A stretch of DNA of 64,000 nt from Shewanella waksmanii ATCC BAA-643. Its GTDB lineage: Bacteria > Pseudomonadota > Gammaproteobacteria > Enterobacterales > Shewanellaceae. Shown one piece after another: positions 53,743 through 62,967 of this stretch; position 1 is the stretch's first letter, and every line of letters starts with the position of its first letter. The notes under the pieces were generated by a model that made no database searches, was not told the DNA's origin, and saw only the letters and a list, made by a program, of their open reading frames with translations. The position numbers were made by a program, and so were the translations under genes. Location: NCBI RefSeq assembly GCF_000518805.1, contig NZ_JAEH01000029.1, positions 1 through 64,000 of the forward strand, given 5' to 3'.

Positions 53743-55054
53743 CAAGAAGCGTATGTTAATTCCGGGCATTGCTGCCGGTGTTTTCATATTGATACTGGCG
53801 AATATTCTCAAACCTTCACCAACCTTGGTGCAAGGTTATGATCAAGCTCGCTTAGTGGAAGTCAGCGAATTGCAGCAACAACAAGTCGCGCCGGTTATTC
53901 AAGGCTTTGGGCGGGTAGAACCCAAACATGTGTGGCAAGCGGTGGCAGAAGTTACCGGTAAAGTGATTTATCGCCACCCACAGTTAGAAACCGGCCGCAT
54001 GTTACCGGCGGGCACGCTGGTGCTAGAAATTGACCCCTTAGAGTATGAACTAAAGCTGGCTCAAGCCGTGGCAAACCTTAATGCCACTGAAGCTAAGCTA
54101 ACACAGCTTGACCAACAGCAGCGTAACCTGGAAACCAGTCTCGCCATTGAACAGAAAAAAACCGTGTTGGTGGAGCAGGAATATGAGCGTAAGCAGTCAC
54201 TGCAACAACAAAATCTTATCTCAAGTTCTGAACTTGAAAGCCAAAAGCAGAGCCTATTGGCGCAAACTAAGCTGGTTGAAGATCTACAAAGTTCGTTAAA
54301 GCTGTTACCTGACGATCGCAAAGTCACCCAAGCACAAGCCAGTGTTGACCGCGCGACCTTGCAAGACGCAGAGCGCCGCCTAGCGCAAACCAAAATTACC
54401 TTACCCTTTGATGCCCGTGTCTCTGACATCAACATTGAACAAGATCAAGTAGTGGCCAATGGCGCAGTGATGATAGTCGCTCACCAACTTGGCACCGCAG
54501 AGATTAAAGCCGAGCTATCACTGAGTGATATGCGCACCTTGGTTAGCAGCATTGTGCCGCGATCGCAAAAACAGAACATGCCATCAATAGAAAAATATGG
54601 CTTGCAAGCGCAGGTACAGTTTGGCGCTGGTGAGCATGAGTTTATTTGGCCAGCAAAAGTGACTCGCGTGGCAGAAACCGTCAACCCTACCCAAGGCACC
54701 ATTGGTGTGTACTTAGAGGTAGAGCAAGATTTCCATCAACTCGATCTACTGGCTAAACCACCGCTCACTAAAGGCATGTTTGTCGCAGCTAAAATTTATG
54801 GCGGTGCTAAGACGCATTATGTGGTGCCTGAGCAAGCGTTGCATGGCAATAGCATCTATATCATGAGTGCTGAGCAGCGCTTGCAGATTGTGGCGGTGGA
54901 TGTGCTATTTCGTCATGAAGACAAAGTGGCTATTGATGGCGAGATTGCACCCGGAGCACTGTTAGTGCTCAATGACCTTATTCCCGCCATTGAAGGGATG
55001 AGTTTGAAAGTGGCGCAAGATGATATCGATGCTGGTAAGGAGACAACGCAGTGA
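53735..55054 (+). CDS. RND-efflux periplasmic adaptor (MFP/HlyD family)
   Basis: 439 residues: an N-terminal membrane anchor (about 8-26), a lipoyl-like half (AEVTGKVIYRHPQLETGRML), a long alpha-helical hairpin (about 110-200, strongly coiled) and the matching second half with LPFDARVSDINIEQDQVVANG. It bridges the inner-membrane pump and an outer-membrane channel. Overlapping ends with both neighbours show one translational unit. No outer-membrane channel gene follows, so a shared TolC-like protein must be used. Confidence 0.92.
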   Translation: MHDKKRMLIPGIAAGVFILILANILKPSPTLVQGYDQARLVEVSELQQQQVAPVIQGFGRVEPKHVWQAVAEVTGKVIYRHPQLETGRMLPAGTLVLEIDPLEYELKLAQAVANLNATEAKLTQLDQQQRNLETSLAIEQKKTVLVEQEYERKQSLQQQNLISSSELESQKQSLLAQTKLVEDLQSSLKLLPDDRKVTQAQASVDRATLQDAERRLAQTKITLPFDARVSDINIEQDQVVANGAVMIVAHQLGTAEIKAELSLSDMRTLVSSIVPRSQKQNMPSIEKYGLQAQVQFGAGEHEFIWPAKVTRVAETVNPTQGTIGVYLEVEQDFHQLDLLAKPPLTKGMFVAAKIYGGAKTHYVVPEQALHGNSIYIMSAEQRLQIVAVDVLFRHEDKVAIDGEIAPGALLVLNDLIPAIEGMSLKVAQDDIDAGKETTQ

Positions 55055-58000
55055 TCGCTTATGTCACGCGACATCCCACGCTGGCCAACTTGTTAATGTT
55101 GGCGCTGCTGTTACTGGGATTATTAAATGTAGGCTCCATCAAGCGGGAGACCTTTCCTGAGTTTGCGCCGCTTTATGTGGTGGCGTCAGTGGTGTACCCC
55201 GGTGCGTCTCCGGTCGAGGTTGAAGAGAGTATTTGCCTGAGGATGGAAGATGCCGTCGACGGCTTATCCAATATCGAAGAGGTCAATTGTGATGCCCAAG
55301 AAGGTATTGCATCGATGCGGATTAAGTTAGACACCGGTGCCGACATGGGACGTATGTTGGTGGACGTACAAACCCAGATCAATGCTATTAAGAACTTCCC
55401 CAGCCAGATTGAACCGCCTATTGTCAAAGAGCTTGATTGGGCCGAGCCCGTGGTTGATGTCGCCATTGTTGCCAATACCAGCTGGCCACATTTAAAAGCC
55501 TATGCCGAGGATGTAAAACGGCGACTTAAAATTGATGCGGGCGTCAGTCTTGTGTCTATTGCTGGCTTTTCAGATCACCAGTTACGCATTGAGCTAAACG
55601 AAGCAGATATGCGCCGTCTGGGGCTAAGCGCGGCCGATGTAGCAGATAAAGTGGGCCGGCAAAATGTCAAAATGCCTGCGGGTAATATTGAGCTGGCAGA
55701 TAAAAATATCTTGCTGCGTTTTGACGAGCGTAAAGTCACCCCTGAAGCCATGGCGCGCACTATTGTGTCTTCGGCAAGCGACGGCAGTGTGGTGCGTTTA
55801 GGCGATATTGCCACCATTACCGACCGGTTTGAACTGGATGAAGAACACATTCAGTTTAATGGTCAGAATGCGGCGATGATCAAAATCCAGAAAAATAAGG
55901 CCGATGACGCGCTGCGGATTAAGCAGCGAGTTAGCGATTTTATCGAGCAGGAACGGTTACAGGCACCTGAAGGGGTGAGCCTGACGATGACCAATGATTT
56001 GTCGTCGGTACTGCAAGATCGCCTAGACATGATGCTGACCAATGGTTGGCAGGGCATCATCTTAGTGTTCTTTAGTATGTGGTTATTCTTCTCGTTGCGT
56101 TACTCATTTTGGGTATCGGCAGGTTTACCGGTGGCATTCTTAGGCGGCCTGTACCTAATGAGCTTATTTGGGGTGTCAATTAACCTGATGAGCTTAGTGG
56201 GCCTGCTGATGGCGATTGGTATCATGATGGATGATGCCATTGTGATTGCCGAATCGATAGCAGCGCACATTGACCGCGGCCTAGAGCCCCATGATGCGGT
56301 GGTCAAAGGGGTGTCGAAAGTTGCCCCTGGCGTTGTTTTATCATTCTTAACCACGGTGCTTATTTTTAGTGCGCTGCTGGGGTTAGATGGGCAGATGGGC
56401 GCAGTGCTGTCGGCGATACCTATTGTGCTAATCATGGTATTGACCATTAGTTTAATTGAAGCGTTTTTGATCTTGCCAAACCATTTAAATCACTCATTGA
56501 GTCATGCCAATGATAGTGAGTCACGCTTTAAGCCACTAAAGTTTAAAACCCGGTTTCTAGAGAAGTTTGAGCAATTCCGTAACGGTAAATTAGTGGAAAT
56601 GGTCGAGTTTGTGGTGCGTTGGCGCTATGTCAGTGTGGGGGCCACTTTAGGGTTCTTATTGGTGTCTATCTCGCTGGTGGCGGGCGGGGCACTTAAATTT
56701 GTGCCATTTCCTGAGCTTGATGGTGATATTGCCGAAGCCCGCATCATCTTACCGCCGGGCACTTCTTTAAGCCGTACTGAAAATGTGGTGCAGCATATTA
56801 TTGCCAGTGCTGAGCAAGTCGGCGCCCAGTACAGCACCGACTTTGAAGATGGCGAACCGTTAATTCGAGACATTACCGCTCAGTATAACTTCAACGCTGA
56901 TGCCGGAGAGCAGGGGCCACATGTGGCAACAGTTCGCTTAGATATTTTGTCGGCCGAAATCCGTGAGACCCGGATTGATGATTTTATCGAGTCATGGCGT
57001 GACGCTGTTGGCGAGCAAGCCTTGCCACTGTCGTTAGTGTTTAAGCAACCTAGCATGGGGCCAGCAGGTCGCGATATTGAAGTGCGCTTGCAAGGCGATA
57101 ATCTCGATCATCTCAAACAAGCCTCGGTATCACTGCAATCTTATCTGGCGCAATTTGATGGTGTGAATGGCATTTTAGACGACATGCGCCCAGGTAAAGA
57201 GGAGATTAAGGTCAGTTTGCGCCCTGGTGCTGAGTCGTATGGCGTGGATGGCCAGTTGATTGCTAATCAATTACGCAGTGCGTTCTTTGGTCAAATTGCC
57301 GATGAGATCCAAGTCGGGCCGGAGAACATTGAAATTGAAGTGCGACTGAATAAGGCGCAAGCAGGTGACCTGCAAGCCTTGGCTAATTTCCCAATTATGC
57401 TTGCCGATGGGAATCAACTGCCATTGTCAGCGGTGGCAATATTAGAAAACCAGCGTTCTTATGTGCGCATTCAGCGCATTAATGGGCTACGTACTGTGAC
57501 GGTGATGGCTGATGTGAACAATCATAAAGCCAACAGCGGTGAGACTTTGGCTAAGGTTAAAAGCGAATGGCTGGTGCAAATTAATCAGCAATATCCTGAT
57601 GTGCGTATCGATTTTGAAGGCTCTGCGAAGGAAACTGCCAAAACCGGTAGTTCAATGGCTAAAGGCTTCTTAATTGGCCTATTTGGTTTATTTGCCATTT
57701 TGAGTTTTCAGTTCCGCAGTTACCTGGAGCCCACTGTGGTGATGCTGGCAATTCCATTGGCCCTTATTGGGGTGTTGTGGGGACATTTATTGCTGGGGCA
57801 CAATCTGTCGATGCCGTCGATCATGGGCTTTATTTCGCTGGCGGGGATTGTGGTGAACGATTCAATATTGTTGGTGCAGTATATTCGTCATCATATCGAT
57901 CAAGGCGACAGTGTCCACCAAGCTGTGGTCAGTGCCAGTAGAGAGCGCTTTAGGGCGGTATTTTTAACGTCGTTGACCACTGCTGCCGGTTTGCTGCCTC

Positions 58001-58161
58001 TGCTGCTTGAATCTAGCTTACAAGCACAAGTGGTGCAGCCGCTGGTGGTGTCGATTGTGTTTGGTATATTTGCATCCACCCTGTTGGTGCTGTTTATCAT
58101 TCCTTGTGCTTATGCCATTTTAGGTGATTTTGGTAAAGTACGTCAGCATCAAGCCTTATAG
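55051..58161 (+). CDS. RND multidrug-efflux transporter, inner-membrane subunit
   Basis: 1036 residues, two repeats of one plus five helices around large periplasmic domains. The proton-relay aspartates of RND pumps are in TM4 (AIGIMMDDAIVIAES) and the second-half counterpart VVNDSILLVQYIRHH is present. It belongs to the AcrB-like superfamily, in a branch with a shorter docking region (NFPSQIEPPIVKELDWAEP). It starts four bases before the adaptor stop. It expels drugs, solvents or other lipophilic compounds; the TetR gene upstream is the probable regulator. Confidence 0.92.
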   Translation: MIAYVTRHPTLANLLMLALLLLGLLNVGSIKRETFPEFAPLYVVASVVYPGASPVEVEESICLRMEDAVDGLSNIEEVNCDAQEGIASMRIKLDTGADMGRMLVDVQTQINAIKNFPSQIEPPIVKELDWAEPVVDVAIVANTSWPHLKAYAEDVKRRLKIDAGVSLVSIAGFSDHQLRIELNEADMRRLGLSAADVADKVGRQNVKMPAGNIELADKNILLRFDERKVTPEAMARTIVSSASDGSVVRLGDIATITDRFELDEEHIQFNGQNAAMIKIQKNKADDALRIKQRVSDFIEQERLQAPEGVSLTMTNDLSSVLQDRLDMMLTNGWQGIILVFFSMWLFFSLRYSFWVSAGLPVAFLGGLYLMSLFGVSINLMSLVGLLMAIGIMMDDAIVIAESIAAHIDRGLEPHDAVVKGVSKVAPGVVLSFLTTVLIFSALLGLDGQMGAVLSAIPIVLIMVLTISLIEAFLILPNHLNHSLSHANDSESRFKPLKFKTRFLEKFEQFRNGKLVEMVEFVVRWRYVSVGATLGFLLVSISLVAGGALKFVPFPELDGDIAEARIILPPGTSLSRTENVVQHIIASAEQVGAQYSTDFEDGEPLIRDITAQYNFNADAGEQGPHVATVRLDILSAEIRETRIDDFIESWRDAVGEQALPLSLVFKQPSMGPAGRDIEVRLQGDNLDHLKQASVSLQSYLAQFDGVNGILDDMRPGKEEIKVSLRPGAESYGVDGQLIANQLRSAFFGQIADEIQVGPENIEIEVRLNKAQAGDLQALANFPIMLADGNQLPLSAVAILENQRSYVRIQRINGLRTVTVMADVNNHKANSGETLAKVKSEWLVQINQQYPDVRIDFEGSAKETAKTGSSMAKGFLIGLFGLFAILSFQFRSYLEPTVVMLAIPLALIGVLWGHLLLGHNLSMPSIMGFISLAGIVVNDSILLVQYIRHHIDQGDSVHQAVVSASRERFRAVFLTSLTTAAGLLPLLLESSLQAQVVQPLVVSIVFGIFASTLLVLFIIPCAYAILGDFGKVRQHQAL

Positions 58162-58180
58162 CGTTGGCCATAATGCAATT

Positions 58181-58215
58181 GCCACAGAAGCCATGAGAGT
58201 CATGGCTTTTGTGGC
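58181..58215. terminator. Bidirectional terminator after the RND operon
   Basis: Long hairpin: outer GCCACA/TGTGGC and inner AGCCATGA/TCATGGCT. It lies between the RND gene and a convergent oxidoreductase gene. Confidence 0.75.
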
Positions 58216-58242
58216 GTAATGCTGAGCTTATACTCGCTGTTA

Positions 58243-59172
58243 TTATTGTTCAACGCGCTGCAGAATATGCTCGCACATTTGATGACTGGCAATCTGTTCG
58301 TCTAGGCGTTGCCAATCGATTTGTGGCTGGGCAGCACAATGGAACCAGTCGGTAATCATGGCCTCAAATCCACGGCTATGCAGATAGCTGGTCCAGTCAT
58401 TAAAGCCTAGGTTTTGGCATTGTCCCGCTTGAAAGTGTTGCCCTTGAGTTAAGCTATCAATTTGATACTTCTCGTTGTGCCGATACAGCTGTAACTGCTC
58501 TTCAGTCACGCCACTTTGACGATTCATTGAAGCTTCAAACAGTTTGTTGTTATGGCTAAATTGAATGTGAATACGCTGCAGTTTGCCATCAATGACGGCA
58601 CTATTCACTTGCAGATCACTTGGCTGATAGTCCGGCGCAAGACCGGCTAAAAAGCGTAAGCCGTCCACTAGATGAATAAAATCATCAAAGATAAATTGTC
58701 GCGGCGCGGCAGCCAAATCAACACGATTTTTTTGCCAGATAACATGCAGATTGTCGCCCGATGCCAGTGGTGATATCAGCGGGGCAAAGCGGCGATTAAA
58801 ACCAACATAAAGCAAGGTATTGTGCTGTTTAGCTAGCGCTGCAAGCTCTTGGCATTGCGCTTGATTATCACACAGTGGTTTATCGACAAAGGTGGCAATA
58901 TTAGCCGCCAAGCAGGCTTGAGCTAAGGCAAAATGACTTGAGGTAGCAGAGTGAATCATTACCGCATCGGGCTGGCTGGCAATGAGCTTATCGACATTGT
59001 CATAGACGGTGTCGATACGATATTGCTGCTTTAGCTGTGCCAATACTTGCTTATCTCGGGTGCACAGTATTGGATTCACATCGGCACGATTGGCCAAAAT
59101 AGGCGGATAGGCTTTTTGAGCAATATCGCCCAGCCCAACGAGGGCGATATTAAGTGTCTTGGTCATTGTCAT
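58243..59172 (-). CDS. Gfo/Idh/MocA-family oxidoreductase (YceM/MviM-like)
   Basis: 309 residues. A Rossmann N terminus (IALVGLGDIAQKAYPPILANR) is followed by the family EKP-type motif as VDKPLCDN and a C-terminal alpha/beta dimer domain. YceM of E. coli (307 residues) is the nearest recognised member by length and pattern. Substrate and product are not known. It is downstream of ntrC in the same direction but 29 bases apart, so it may be read through. Confidence 0.82.
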   Translation of the reverse strand: MTMTKTLNIALVGLGDIAQKAYPPILANRADVNPILCTRDKQVLAQLKQQYRIDTVYDNVDKLIASQPDAVMIHSATSSHFALAQACLAANIATFVDKPLCDNQAQCQELAALAKQHNTLLYVGFNRRFAPLISPLASGDNLHVIWQKNRVDLAAAPRQFIFDDFIHLVDGLRFLAGLAPDYQPSDLQVNSAVIDGKLQRIHIQFSHNNKLFEASMNRQSGVTEEQLQLYRHNEKYQIDSLTQGQHFQAGQCQNLGFNDWTSYLHSRGFEAMITDWFHCAAQPQIDWQRLDEQIASHQMCEHILQRVEQ

Positions 59173-59201
59173 GTTGTCTAGTTGCTTGCGGTAATGGCGG
59201 G

Positions 59202-60614
59202 TTACACATCCATTTCTAATTCTTTGAGTTTACGGGTTAAGGTGTTGCGGCCCCAACCCAAGCGTTTGGCCGCCTCTTGTTTATGACCATTGGTGTGTTT
59301 TAGCGCAGTCTGCAGCAAAATGCGTTCAATGGCAGGCTGCACATCGGTGAGCAGATCGCTATCGCCTTGGCTCAGGCGCTGGTCGATAAACGCAGTCAGT
59401 GCCTGTTGCCATGAGCCTTGGGTTTCACCATCAGCTTGTAAACTCTCAAGGGGTTGTTCGAGCAGCTCTGGTGGCAAGTCTTGCGGCAGAATCTCTTGGC
59501 CTGAGGCCATTACCATTAACCAACGGCAAGTATTCTCTAACTGGCGCACATTCCCCGGCCAAGGCAGGTTTGATAAGGTTTCCGCCGCCTCAGCGGTTAA
59601 GGTTTTTGGCTCAACGCTGATCTCCTTAGCGGCAATGGCGAGAAAGTGTCGTGCCAGTTGGGCAATATCTTCGCGACGCTGTGACAAGGGCGGTAGGTGG
59701 ACGCGAATCACATTGAGGCGATGGAACAGATCCTCACGAAACTCGCCCTTGGCCACTAACGACTCTAGGTTTTGGTGGGTGGCGGCAATAATGCGCACAT
59801 CTACTTGCACCGGCGAATGGCCGCCAACGCGGTAAAATTGGCCGTCGGCTAAGACTCTTAACAGTCGAGTTTGCACATCAAGGGGCATATCGCCGATTTC
59901 ATCGAGAAATAGCGTGCCTTGGTTAGCTTGTTCAAAACGCCCTTGGCGAATGCCTGCTGCACCAGTGAAGGCGCCTTTTTCATGGCCAAATAGCTCCGAT
60001 TCAATCAGATCTTTTGGAATAGCCGCCATATTGATGGCGATAAACGGCTTATCTTTACGGGGGCTGTGTTTATGTAGCGCGCCGGCCACTAACTCTTTAC
60101 CGGTACCAGATTGACCATTAATTAATACACTAATTGATGAACGTGATAAACGACCAATGGCACGAAACACCTCTTGCATTGCCGGTGCTTCACCAATAAT
60201 TTCAGGCGTTTTTACCTCATCACTTGCTTTAGCCACAGGCACTTGCTCGGTAGCGTGAGTGAGTGCCCGTTCAACGAGACTGATGGCTTCATCAATATCA
60301 AACGGTTTAGGCAGATATTCAAATGCCCCTGCTTGATAAGCGCTTACTGCACTGTCGAGATCAGAATGCGCGGTCATGATGATCACGGGGATGTGCGGGT
60401 AGTGGATCTGGATGCGCTCAAGCAATGTGAGTCCATCTGTGCCGGGCATACGGATATCAGAGATGATGACCTGAGGCTGAGCCAGCTCCAGTGCTTCCCA
60501 CAATGATTCGGCAGCGGCAAAGCTGGCGCAGCTGATTTTAGCCCCTTTAAGTGCGCGTTCGACTACCCAACGTATCGAGTTGTCATCATCAAGTACCCAT
60601 ACTTTTTCAGTCAT
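59202..60614 (-). CDS. ntrC: Nitrogen regulator NtrC (GlnG/NR-I)
   Basis: 470 residues in the NtrC layout: receiver (VWVLDDDNSIRWVVERAL; Asp in VIISDIRMPGTDGL), a sigma-54 AAA+ domain with GQSGTGKE and GAFTGA, and a Fis-type HTH (KRLGWGRNTLTRKLKELEMDV). The ATG at 60614 is chosen over GTG 60623 because GGGAG is correctly spaced before it. It activates nitrogen-scavenging genes with RpoN when phosphorylated by NtrB, encoded just upstream. Confidence 0.94.
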   Translation of the reverse strand: MTEKVWVLDDDNSIRWVVERALKGAKISCASFAAAESLWEALELAQPQVIISDIRMPGTDGLTLLERIQIHYPHIPVIIMTAHSDLDSAVSAYQAGAFEYLPKPFDIDEAISLVERALTHATEQVPVAKASDEVKTPEIIGEAPAMQEVFRAIGRLSRSSISVLINGQSGTGKELVAGALHKHSPRKDKPFIAINMAAIPKDLIESELFGHEKGAFTGAAGIRQGRFEQANQGTLFLDEIGDMPLDVQTRLLRVLADGQFYRVGGHSPVQVDVRIIAATHQNLESLVAKGEFREDLFHRLNVIRVHLPPLSQRREDIAQLARHFLAIAAKEISVEPKTLTAEAAETLSNLPWPGNVRQLENTCRWLMVMASGQEILPQDLPPELLEQPLESLQADGETQGSWQQALTAFIDQRLSQGDSDLLTDVQPAIERILLQTALKHTNGHKQEAAKRLGWGRNTLTRKLKELEMDV

Positions 60615-60659
60615 ACTGCTCACTCCCGCGTTGTAAAACGTTATTCGCCATTGGGTCTA

Positions 60660-61715
60660 CTAACCGTTCAGTGGTAATAAAATAGTGAAGGTTGTCGACC
60701 CAGGTACAGAACGACAATCAATGCGCCCGCCGTGCAGCCGAGCAAAGTTATGTGCAATAGACAGCCCAAGGCCTGAACCTTGTTCTCGACCCGTGACCAT
60801 GGGATAGAACAAGGTATCCATTAACTCTGGTTTGATACCGGGCCCATCGTCAATAATCGACAGCACCAGTACCAACTTATGCCGCACCGTACCAATAGTG
60901 ACTTGGTGTTGGGTGCGGGTTTGAATGCGAATATGGCCACCATAATGCTCGAGCGCCTGAATGGCGTTTTGTACGATATTGAGGATCGCCTGCTGCAGCT
61001 GATCTTGGTTCATCTCCATATCGGGGATCGACGGGTCATAATCTTGAGTTAGCTCAATATTATTGGGTAGTGCCATGCTCACGAGTTTGAGCACTTTCTG
61101 AATGACTTCGTGAATATTGTGGCGGCTATGCTTGGTTGGCTTTTGCGGCCCTAATAAGCGGTCGACCAAATTACGAAGTCGGTCTGCTTGTTCAATAATC
61201 AAGTCAGTGAATTCACCGAGCTCTGGATCTTTTAGCTCACGGGACAGCAACTGCGCCGCGCCTCTTAACCCCCCTAATGGGTTTTTAATTTCGTGGGCTA
61301 AGTTACGCACTAAATACTGTGCCGCTTGTTGCTGGGCATCAAGCGACAACTGTTGATGGATACGGCGTTGTTGATCGACCTGACGGATTTCAATCAGCGC
61401 GAGGTTCTCGTCGCTCAGGTTCAGTGCTTGTTCTAGCGGAGTGAGGGTAATATCAACCGTGTGCTGCTGGCCATCTAAGGTCACTAATGGGGCGGTATTA
61501 ACCGTTAAGCCTTGGTGATCGGCTAAGGCACTGGCCAATAGTTCTGAGTCGACACCCAGCACTTGATAGCTGTCGACAAAGTTGTGATCGGTCAGCTTGT
61601 GGCTGCCTAGACCGAGCAGCTGCTCTGCGGCGCCATTGGCATAGCGCAGCATCAGTTCGTCGTTGATGACGATAACTGCTGTCACAAGGTGATTGAGCAA
61701 GTCATCAAATTTCAT
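60660..61715 (-). CDS. ntrB: Nitrogen sensor kinase NtrB (GlnL/NR-II)
   Basis: 351 residues: an N-terminal PAS domain (FDDLLNHLVTAVIVINDELM), a histidine phosphotransfer motif LVRNLAHEIKNPLGGLRGAAQ and the ATPase NIVQNAIQALEHYGG. It is soluble. It phosphorylates or dephosphorylates NtrC under control of PII/GlnB. It is followed by ntrC. Two overlapping NtrC boxes stand just before its start, consistent with autoregulation. Confidence 0.93.
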   Translation of the reverse strand: MKFDDLLNHLVTAVIVINDELMLRYANGAAEQLLGLGSHKLTDHNFVDSYQVLGVDSELLASALADHQGLTVNTAPLVTLDGQQHTVDITLTPLEQALNLSDENLALIEIRQVDQQRRIHQQLSLDAQQQAAQYLVRNLAHEIKNPLGGLRGAAQLLSRELKDPELGEFTDLIIEQADRLRNLVDRLLGPQKPTKHSRHNIHEVIQKVLKLVSMALPNNIELTQDYDPSIPDMEMNQDQLQQAILNIVQNAIQALEHYGGHIRIQTRTQHQVTIGTVRHKLVLVLSIIDDGPGIKPELMDTLFYPMVTGREQGSGLGLSIAHNFARLHGGRIDCRSVPGSTTFTILLPLNG

Positions 61716-61736
61716 TTGTCACTCCCAGAAAGCGAT

Positions 61737-61766
61737 TGCACCATTATGGTGCACCAATTTGGTGCA
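61737..61766. promoter_or_regulatory. Two overlapping NtrC-binding palindromes upstream of ntrB
   Basis: TGCACC-N5-GGTGCA at 61737-61753 and again at 61750-61766, sharing one TGCA. Each is close to the NtrC site pattern TGCAC(C/T)-N5-GGTGCA, 22 bases upstream of ntrB. Confidence 0.75.
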
Positions 61767-61843
61767 CGCTGCAAGCTATGCTCACCGGGACGGGGTAAAA
61801 TTAAGAGGCTCTTAAGTTACCGAATACAAAGCAATTATTCTAA

Positions 61844-62383
61844 TTATCCACCAAAAGGTGTCGCTCTTGGGGTTGCTTTTATCGTTGCCCGGTGAAGATA
61901 AATGGTTCTTTTCTCTGAGGATGCAAGTTGTTTGCCGCTTTGTGCCACGGCTTTGATTTCAAAGGTATGTTCACCGCGATCAATACCACTGAGAGCGAAA
62001 ATAGGGCTATTTTGAGGCGCGCCTTTGACCTTGCCATCCATCATTAATACCAATACATGACCAGGCGCCAATTTGGGGCTAATGGTGGCCATAATGGTGA
62101 TTTCGCCATTATTGTCGCGAATTGTCTCCTCTTCGCTAGGGCTGCTGATGTTAATTCGATAGCTAGGTTGCGCCTGCGGTTCAGGTTCTGGATTACCTTC
62201 AATGACAGGTTTAGCGGGTAAGGCGACATTATTTTGGGTGTTACTTTTGAATTCAACCGCGGTAGCGTTTTCTACAGGCTCATCGGAATAATGCACCTTG
62301 CCGTCTTTATCGACCCATTTATAGACGGTCGCCTGAGCAAGCGTGGTAAGTAGAAGTAATGCCATTATCACTGCTGTACGCAT
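61844..62383 (-). CDS. Exported DUF4124-domain protein
   Basis: 179 residues: signal peptide (about 1-18, LAQA), then the DUF4124 motif YKWVDKDGKVHYSDEP, a Pro/Glu linker, and a C-terminal Ig-like beta domain (about 75-165; HVLVLMMDGKVKGAPQN). DUF4124 proteins are often encoded next to ntrBC in gammaproteobacteria. Periplasmic function unknown. Confidence 0.8.
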   Translation of the reverse strand: MRTAVIMALLLLTTLAQATVYKWVDKDGKVHYSDEPVENATAVEFKSNTQNNVALPAKPVIEGNPEPEPQAQPSYRINISSPSEEETIRDNNGEITIMATISPKLAPGHVLVLMMDGKVKGAPQNSPIFALSGIDRGEHTFEIKAVAQSGKQLASSEKRTIYLHRATIKATPRATPFGG

Positions 62384-62967
62384 AAGCTGTCCTTTGTTGC
62401 GCGGTTGTGAACATTACTAGATTAGCCGTTTTTGGATTAAAAATCATGGTAAAAGCCAACAAGTTTACTGACTTAACTGCTTAAGCGCTGCAGTGTATCA
62501 GCACGATGGAGGAGTTGAATCATCGCGCTAACATAAATGACGCCCTAGTTAGCTGTTGTTGATGACAATGGATAGGTCAATATATACCCTTGATCTATAT
62601 CTCATTCCCCTAGGTTATAGCAATTGTGTTGCTTAAAATTTACACAGCTCTGGCTACTCAGTTTATTCGGCACGCTAAGGCTAACTAAGTGAATGTTTCA
62701 GCATAACTAATTGGTATTTGTCGACTAATTATTCTAATCGTACCTAAATATTTACGCATTTTCCCCGGCCAGACCATTAGATTCATTTTCTCACTAAGTC
62801 ACTGATATTTTGTTTGACTGCTGCATTAACTCGCGCTTAATTAAATGCGAGCAAAGTGAATAAATAGTTACTTATTTTGCTTGTTAGACATGTAAATACA
62901 CGGCTCCTGTTGACGTGTTAAGTTGTCGCGTTTTCACAGCGAGCTTCACACAATGTGAAGGTACACA
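62384..62967. other. 584-bp non-coding region before the protease
   Basis: AT-rich, no supported gene. Visible structure: CTCGC/GCGAG around a TTAATTAA palindrome (near 62830-62850), and the leader hairpin at 62944. It probably holds the DUF4124 promoter on the left and the protease promoter on the right. Confidence 0.65.
62944..62960 (+). promoter_or_regulatory. Hairpin over the protease ribosome-binding site
   Basis: CTTCACA-CAA-TGTGAAG; the right arm overlaps GAAGG (62957-62961), the likely SD of the protease start at 62968. It may restrict translation. Confidence 0.35.
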
